This document shows, piece by piece, positions 57,795-64,000 of a stretch of 64,000 bases of DNA; the first letter of the stretch is position 1; every line of letters begins with the position of its first letter. The position numbers and the translations under genes are program-made. Below the pieces are notes generated by a model. The model was not told the origin of the DNA. It made no database searches and saw only the letters and a program-made list of their open reading frames with translations. Origin of the DNA: Pseudopithomyces maydicus. Taxonomy: Eukaryota; Ascomycota; Dothideomycetes; Pleosporales; Didymosphaeriaceae. Location: positions 3,038,001 through 3,102,000 of the forward strand of contig JANTUC010000002.1 in assembly GCA_026873275.1 (NCBI GenBank), read 5' to 3'.

Positions 57795-59311
57795 TTTCGA
57801 TACCTGCTATTAATCAGGAACAGATATGTTTGCTCAGTAATATGCGAAGATATTAAGATCGCTTTATCCAAAAACCGGAATTTGGGGATAACAGACATGA
57901 CGAAGTGACGGGATGTCACCCCTGCTCGCTCGTATCAAAGCACTAGGCAACCATATTTCTGCAACGATGTATGGCCAAGAAAACTCCGCCCCAACCGCGT
58001 TGATGAACTTGCCATTGGTCGGTTCGGCATGACCTGTTTAGGTCCTTGTGACGATGATCGAACGACTGACTACGAGATGGAAGGTCTGAATTCTCAATGG
58101 AAATTCTTACGCTTAATATTCAGTGATCGAAAGTTTGAAAATTGTCTCCAATTATCAGCGGGAAGATGATTCAAACGCCATATAGGAGCGTAATCCAACT
58201 CTAATGCGTGTCTCTCGTCAACCGAGCTACGGAAACATGGGTTCAGCACTAAGACGAGGAATCTGAATATTGCATTGGGATATGAGCTTGGAATTACAAG
58301 ACTTATTTGACGGCCCTTTGCTAGTAAAACAGTATTGATTATGGGAAGCGCAGACACAACCAGAGAGCGCTTATGTAATCTACCGCGTCTGCGAAGAAGC
58401 GACAAGACTGTGAACATGACAACCTCCGACCTGCATCATATTAAGCAATTCTTCTACATAGCCTATCAAACATTCTTTTAATTAGCATACGTTTCATTGA
58501 CCTTGCTTGTGTATCGTGGGGTAAATAAAAAGGACGCCCTGCCGGATCGTGCATATACATTTGTGCTGTTTTCCGAGGCGGAAACTTTGTGCCTCAGAGC
58601 GCAGGCGAAATCCCATTGGCATTCATATTGAAAGCACGATACATGATTCAGCCAATTCACTAGAAAAATTGACGCGTAGTGTCAACAAAGGCAAGGTACC
58701 GAAATGAACCGACATGGTGGACCCAACCAAATGAGCAAGCACATGCAGCGATTGAATGCAACGACTGCTACGGGATAGAACTGCCGCCTAGGATGGTCCA
58801 TCGACTAGGCACGTGGACTACGGTTTTCCTTCGGGAGTGACTGAATTGAACATGATACCGGTACCTGTCGTTCTTTTGCAGACAACACTTCGTAGCTCTC
58901 AGATTCAAAATCTGAGACATCGTCTACCCCTGCCCATCTCAAGACATTGGGCAATTCTCATACGCAATGAGATTTTCGAGCTCAACAGAACGACAAGATG
59001 GTTTTGGTATTACAAATCCCAACCATGCGACCAAATCGAATTCGGCATAGGAAAGAGTAGTTGTGATGATGGGTATTTACAGCATTGCTTTGTTTGGTCA
59101 TAATGCACAGAAGAGAGAAAAGCGGAGCTAGCGGTTCTTTATGGTTACCGTAGCTGAAATGCCACCTATGCACTTTCCTTAGATTTCACACGGAAACAGG
59201 TGTACCTTCCGGTCGCGGTATGTACTTTTCATGAATACAAGCAAGATTTCGATGGTAGTTGCCGGGAAAAGCACCAGATAGGCGTGAGCGACTTCCTCTC
59301 GAGTGCTGTGA
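57795..59311. other. AT-rich intergenic region
   Basis: About 1.5 kb with no supported gene. Its 3' part runs into the kinase relic; FHEYKQDF at about 59,228 may belong to that relic. Confidence 0.4.
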
Positions 59312-59581
59312 TACCCGATCTCGGCTCCTGAAGAAGACTATGAGGATCGTAATCTGCTCTATGCTATGTAGGCTAAATTTCCTGCCCCTCCAGAAAATCT
59401 GCTAATGTTTCCCAGAAGTGGACACTTCTGCGCTTCGGCGCTCTATCCCGACAATGATCATTTCCGTGAAATGTATGATATCACCAAACCGCATGAAAAC
59501 ACTTAATTAAATATTCACAGGGCCATAGCGGATATGAAGCAGTTGCTTGAGAAATATTCAAACGGCTACCAAGGAGAGTGA
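59312..59581 (+). pseudogene. C-terminal relic of a fructosamine-kinase-like gene
   Basis: In successive pieces the plus strand reads YPISAPEEDYEDRNLLYAM, then CASALYPDNDHFREM, then AIADMKQLLEKYSNGYQGE and a stop. These match the end of the fungal fructosamine/ketosamine-kinase-type family (SEPxEDWDxRNxLYxxR... SALYPxxxxFR...M..L.EK(F/Y)xxGY). The last two pieces are joined perfectly by an intron GTATGATAT...TTCACAG. The frame between the first two is lost or needs a 24-nt intron. No catalytic core is present upstream, so I call it a relic. A second copy lies at 62.3-63.1 kb in the same orientation. Confidence 0.65.
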
Positions 59582-59739
59582 GATGTACGATAGCGGTTGA
59601 CTCTACATCCGCACTTGAAGTGCGTCAAGTACTCGTGAAATCTTATGGGTTAGCAATTTGGACCACTAAAATTCGCTTCTGAAGAACAACGGATCCTAAC
59701 CACCCTACTTCGCTATGAGGACTCTCGGGATGACCGTGC

Positions 59740-61657
59740 TCACGTCATCGCGGCACCAAGTCTAGCCAGCCTCCATTTTCTTCCATATTTTAGTTCAATC
59801 CAGTAGAAGACACCTGTGAGGACACAAAGGAGGCCCATAATAGTAAATGTCCAATGAAATCCTATGTTGTCTATGAGAACTTGAAGTATACTCACGAAAA
59901 TGGTAGAGATGGTGCATCGAACTAGATTGAATGAGGCTTGCGCAGTGGCTGAAGCGTCCTGGTTGATGTCGACTAACAGGGCGGTGTTAACCTAGCAATG
60001 TAAATGAAGGAAATCATAGAGTGAAATGGAACAAGACTTACATTGAAACACATCTGTATGGAGAAGCCTGCGAATAATAAACAAGCCAAAGGAGCTGCCA
60101 GGTGCTGGCTTTCTTTAGTATCATTCTTCGCGCATGAATTCAACATGTTTACTTACTATTTGTTCTCTCACCAACCATCCATACAATAGTACCGAGACGG
60201 ATGCGCATAATATGGGTGCAAAGACACTTCGCATTCGAGCTTGTTCGATCGGAAAGTTCTGCAATTCATCGCCGGATGCTTTGTCGATTGGTAGATTATG
60301 AGATCGGGCCACAATTCGGTAATCGCGATCGATCAGTCTACTAGATATCAGAGAGGCAATTATTCCACCAATTCCAAAAGGTAGATAAATTAAGCCTGCC
60401 TGCCACTCCTTCAAGTGATAAATGTCAATGAAAGTTGTCGACAGGGAAGTATTGATGCAAGAGAAAACCGTATAAAGAAGGCTTCCTGACACGATAACTA
60501 CCGCCACGTCTTTGCGCCCTAATATCCGAAGACTCTTCACTGGATTAGGAATACGTTTTACCGGAAGAGCGGATGGAGGGGAACAGAGACCTCGGTCACC
60601 CTTCCAGGGCCGCATTATCCCTTTGATGATAGGACGCAGTACCTTGGGGGGCATAGCGCCACCATTTCCAACTAACATACGGTTGGTCTCCGGAAAAGCA
60701 AGCATCATTATTCCAAGGCAAAATCCTGAGGCGATAGCTAAGAAATAAAAGATCCATCGCCAGCCGGGTCCTGATGCAAAAGCGCCACCGATGATGGCAC
60801 CAATGCTTGGTGCTATGGTGACCCTAACTTGTGTCAGTACGATTCAGGGAACCATGAAGGACTAACATACCCAGACGAGATGGCAGAAATGAAAGCACCT
60901 CGTGTACTAGGCTCAGATATATCAGCGACTACTCCATACGAAAGTGAGAAAGCTCCTAACCCTTTGTCAGTTCGTTGCCCACTGGTCACTGTCAAGTCGT
61001 ACGACGAATTCGCCACTTACCGGATACACCTGCACTTTGCAGCATGCGCAACAATAGAAGCCCAACCGCTGACTTTTGCCTTGCGATTGCCACGTTTGCG
61101 GCAACGTACAGGGCTAATGTGACTACCTACAGGGGACGGCGACCAAAGATTTCAGATGCGTCCCCCACGAAAGCAGGGGCGATGGCCGAGACAATCAGAT
61201 AGGACGTGACTGTAAGATTGATCATTGAAATCGAACTCTTCAAATCTCGTGCTACAGCAGGGATGGCGGGGAAGTAAATGAAACTACTCAATGTCGAGAA
61301 ACTAGTGGCGAGCGCTATCATGGTCACTATCCACCGTCGTTCGTTCTTGGTGAACAGTGTGTATGGCTCGGTCAGTTGCTCGTTTAGATCCTGCGGCACA
61401 TCATTCATTGATTGATGTACCTCCTGCTCTTTTCGTCCCGGTATGTGTTCAGAAGTTGCATTTATGGCGTTTACGGATGAAATTTCTATGGCGTTTACGG
61501 ATGAAATTTCTATGGCGTTTATGAATGAAATTTCTATGGCGTCCACAGATTTCATCTCTATGGCATTTACGGATGTCATTTCTTCAGTGGTTGGAACGTT
61601 ACGAACTACTCCTGACTCGGGAAATTCTTGTGTCCGTTGGCAGAGTGTTGTCTCCAT
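59740..61657 (-). pseudogene. DHA1-type MFS drug transporter with in-frame TAG
   Basis: Multi-exon MFS gene from ATG 61657 (METTLCQRTQ) to TGA at 59740. Cytosolic N-terminus with an 8-residue repeat, then IALATSFSTLSSFIYFPAIP and motif A GDASEIFGRRPL. Exons continue with TLALYVAANVAIARQKSAVG, SLSYGVVADISEPSTRGAFI, TIAPSIGAIIGGAFASGPGW, the loop after FPETNRMLVGNG, VAVVIVSGSLLYTVFSCINT, YLPFGIGGIIASLISSRLID, LACLLFAGFSIQMCFN, and VNTALLVDINQDASATAQAS near the end. Splice phases work throughout (one donor uses GTAAAC at 60152). Just after GRRPL the codon at 61127-61129 is TAG where relatives have Tyr (GRRPVY). Either a nonsense mutation or a base-call error. Relatives export azoles, cycloheximide or polyamines. 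Confidence 0.7.
61467..61586 (-). repeat. 24-bp coding minisatellite in MFS N-terminus
   Basis: Five 24-bp units starting at 61467, 61491, 61515, 61539 and 61563. The first two are identical, the third differs by two bases, the others more. Each encodes eight residues of the type NAIEISSV in the cytosolic leader of the transporter. Frame is preserved in all units. Confidence 0.85.
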
Positions 61658-62252
61658 GGCGTGTGGATGTGAAGGACGCGTAACACGAGGCAAATTGTCA
61701 CCTGGTGTTAGTGGAAGAGTGAAGCCTAATGAAGTAGCACGGAGACCAGGCTTATCAATAGATTTGTTCAGTGGCACTTGGTGTTTCGTGTCTTTGAAGC
61801 GTTTGCAGCCTAATCGGGCTGGAATCGGGCATCAACCCTGAAGCCCTCTGATCCGGCCATCGCGCCCGTTTGCTACATTGATGCCTTATCGCGGTCCTTG
61901 AAACCTTTCACTCAGTGGTCAAAGCGTTGTACGATAAATGCCGGAAATGGATATGTGAAAATATTGATGTATTGGCAGTAGCGCACGGTGCCGCCTTTAG
62001 GGCAACTCGGACTACTGCAACCCAGTTCCCCAAAGCATTCTCATTTTTGACCAAGTATCATCGCCATGTCTCCAGCCTACTGGTAAGTACAGAGTAATCC
62101 TAGGGTTCACGAAGGCGTCATAGAACTTGACGAGAACGTCATCGCACGTATGCACCATGCTCCTCATCCTTAGGCAACGATGATATACATTTAAGCCTCT
62201 ATTTATTAGAGTAGAACTGGCATCAGACGTGACTGTAATTAGTTGCCGGGGC
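61658..62252. other. intergenic
   Basis: About 600 bp between the MFS start and the second kinase relic; no gene supported. Confidence 0.35.
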
Positions 62253-63106
62253 CATGGCGCAAGCAGCTGGAATATAACCGCCCGAATCGATACCAAAAAT
62301 CCCAATGGCGACAGCAAGTCGTATTTCCTCAATGTCAGCATACACTCATTTCCACTCGTTGTCAATATGATTTCTCTGACCCATCGTCTCAGTTGACCGA
62401 CAATTCAAACGGTGGCCCAATTATTCATGGTGAGTATGAGTCCATGAAACTCATAAATGAGATTGTCGAGGCAAATGCCCATAAGCCACTGGCATGGAGG
62501 CAATGCCAAACGCCAAACCGGCATCTCCTCCTGTTTGAGTTGATCTGTGGTTGGGGAACACTGCTGTTCAGGATGCATCGGACGATCCATTGATATTTGA
62601 CGCATCCGCATTCTGGGGTAACAATGAGTGTAAGTTGTTAATTCATTCCAGATACGGCCATTGGACCTTGTTTCCCTATTTACCCCTACCCATCAACTCT
62701 ACGCGATTGATTATTGCCTAACTGAAATTTTTCATCTAGATGAACTCGCTAGTATACGATTCCTCGAAGACAACTGGGCGTGGGAATGCATACAAAGGTA
62801 TCACGACTACATTCCGAAATCGGAGCCAGTAGAAGACTGGGATGCCCGTAGTAGGCTATACACATTGTGAGTATTTATATTTGAATTACTCGTGATAAGA
62901 ATACCCATTGGCTGACTATGGTTAGGCGAGTGATCGTACACGACTCGGCGTTGTATCCAGACTCACCACATTTCAGAGAAAGGTAATCACATTTGCTGCA
63001 GTCGAATTGTTGTTAGCTGATCAGACACAGGCTTATCACGGAGATGAGAAAACTAGTTGAACAGTTCCCTGAAGGCTATGTTGAATCGATAGATCCGTTG
63101 ACCTAG
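62253..63106 (+). pseudogene. fructosamine-kinase-like pseudogene with central deletion
   Basis: N-terminal part reads HGASSWNITARIDTKNPNGD and SKSYFLNV, then after a gap GGPIIHGEYESMKLINEI and KPLAWRQ, as in the kinase N-lobe (GExESMxxI). The expected C-lobe start (LLHGDLWxGN) appears as P-V-stop-V-D-L-W-L-G-N, with TGA in place of HG, followed by DDPLIFDASAFWGNNE, a strong family hallmark. The rest, FLEDNWAWECIQRYHDYIPK, SEPVEDWDARSRLYTLR, VIVHDSALYPDSPHFRE and RLITEMRKLVEQFPEGY, is nearly intact with introns between pieces. The roughly 90 residues between lobes are missing. So it is a pseudogene by stop and internal deletion. Active relatives phosphorylate ketoamines or related sugars. Confidence 0.75.
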
Positions 63107-64000
63107 CTGTCAGGAGATAACGGAGGGGCTTCATGCTGCTGGAATATTTTCCTGAACTATGTGATCTACTGTGACCTAGTACTTCTGTAGTGTTCTGGTT
63201 GGTGTTTCAGTAGCATTTTTTCATGTGCCACGCCATTCACTATGTGGCTTGAAGTGATGACGATCCTGTTCAAGTGTCTATGACGATTATTAAAAGAAAA
63301 CAACGATAAATGGCAGTTGCATAGCACGCGAATTCCATGTGAATATCACAGTTGATCCGCCAGCTATTGATCCTGACATCATCTAGTTCTGCTGTATGGG
63401 GACGGAACAAGAAGAGTGTGACAAAAGCCCATCAGTCAAATGGAGGTCCGCAAGACTATTGATTACATCTTTTCATGTAAATTGATTTGAAAATTCAGCA
63501 ATGGGATTTTATTGCTGCCGAACTGTTTTTGATTCCAAGACACAATTCATTCTAACATGAATTCAAGATGGCATAATGCATTAATTATTACTGCACACCT
63601 CCTTCAACTAAACCACCGATACTATTATAATTCAACGAAGACTAAAGGCACTTTCAAATATAATTTGGATTTTATGTTCGTAAAAGATGACCCATACCAG
63701 AATGGTAAGCTTCTACACAAGTGGGGTAGGATTTAGTCTTGGCGGGGAAAACGTGCGACAACACTCACTTTCTTCTTTCCAACACAAATATTGTCCAGTG
63801 CATTCCCCAAACTGGCAGCATCACCAAAAACATCATGGGTTGCGTTCTATCTGCAATAACTAATGCATTTGAGACTCTATTCGCTGCAATCAGCCTTCTG
63901 AAGGCCCTATCCGATGAATTCAACCAGGCGCTTAAGCGCGCGTCCCAACCTCCGGGCCTCCCGAACCCCAAACCAACTCAGAGTTATTGGCTTCAAGACC
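63107..64000. other. AT-rich end of window
   Basis: No gene is firmly supported. A minus-strand frame at 63765-63971 (contains TQPMMFLVMLPVWGMHWTIF) is open for 68 codons and ends near a GTGAGT donor-like site. It could be an exon of a gene beyond the window, but an in-frame stop lies just upstream. Confidence 0.4.

Noticed and set aside
63765..63971. Possible exon with a hydrophobic helix at the window end
   Set aside because: In-frame stop immediately upstream and no ATG; needs sequence beyond the window.
1..64000. CRISPR arrays, bacterial operons, prophage or viral genes
   Set aside because: Introns, tRNA intron and gene families show a fungal nuclear genome; no such elements were seen.

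Overview
The window looks like chromosomal DNA of a filamentous ascomycete (Pezizomycotina, most likely a dothideomycete; the class is inferred from gene content and style, not from a search). Genes are monocistronic on both strands. Introns are short (39-128 nt, mostly 48-60) with GTAAGT/GTATGT-like donors, CTAAC/CTGAC branch sites and CAG/TAG acceptors. Housekeeping genes are typical fungal orthologs: RIX1, YPP1, MMM1, YOP1 and an RFX factor.

Layout. 2.0-8.8 kb: UPF0303 protein, a membrane-anchored aspartic-protease-like protein, and a large ankyrin-CorA fusion. 9-20.8 kb is looser: a short minisatellite, a half zinc-cluster protein, a NACHT NLR-like protein, a TENA/THI-4 protein and an F-box-like protein. 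21-52 kb is the gene-dense core: unknown acidic protein, RIX1, YPP1, a coiled-coil protein, a three-exon unknown, RFX factor, YOP1, a four-exon unknown, a WHIM chromatin protein, MMM1, an SDR, and an unknown protein with a conserved C-terminus. A Zn-cluster-like gene ends this block near 53.4 kb. 53.4-64 kb is AT-richer accessory DNA: a polytopic membrane protein, an intron-containing tRNA-Gly(GCC), a secreted protease homolog with altered active-site motifs, an MFS transporter with an in-frame stop, and two decayed fructosamine-kinase-like relics flanking that transporter.

The most important technical point is that at least five otherwise well-preserved genes (ankyrin-CorA twice, NLR, RIX1, YPP1, and the 50.9 kb gene) each lack exactly one base in the conserved frame. 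The missing base usually falls in a C, G or A run. Every case has the same sign, so the likeliest cause is homopolymer under-calling in the assembly rather than pseudogenes. Gene models here should be read with those corrections in mind.

No operon-like or clustered biosynthetic system is evident. The best leads for novelty are the two unknown coiled-coil-tailed proteins of similar architecture (31.5 and 41.7 kb), the long near-perfect hairpin at 33.8 kb, the NLR, the altered aspartic protease homolog, and the kinase-relic/transporter block.
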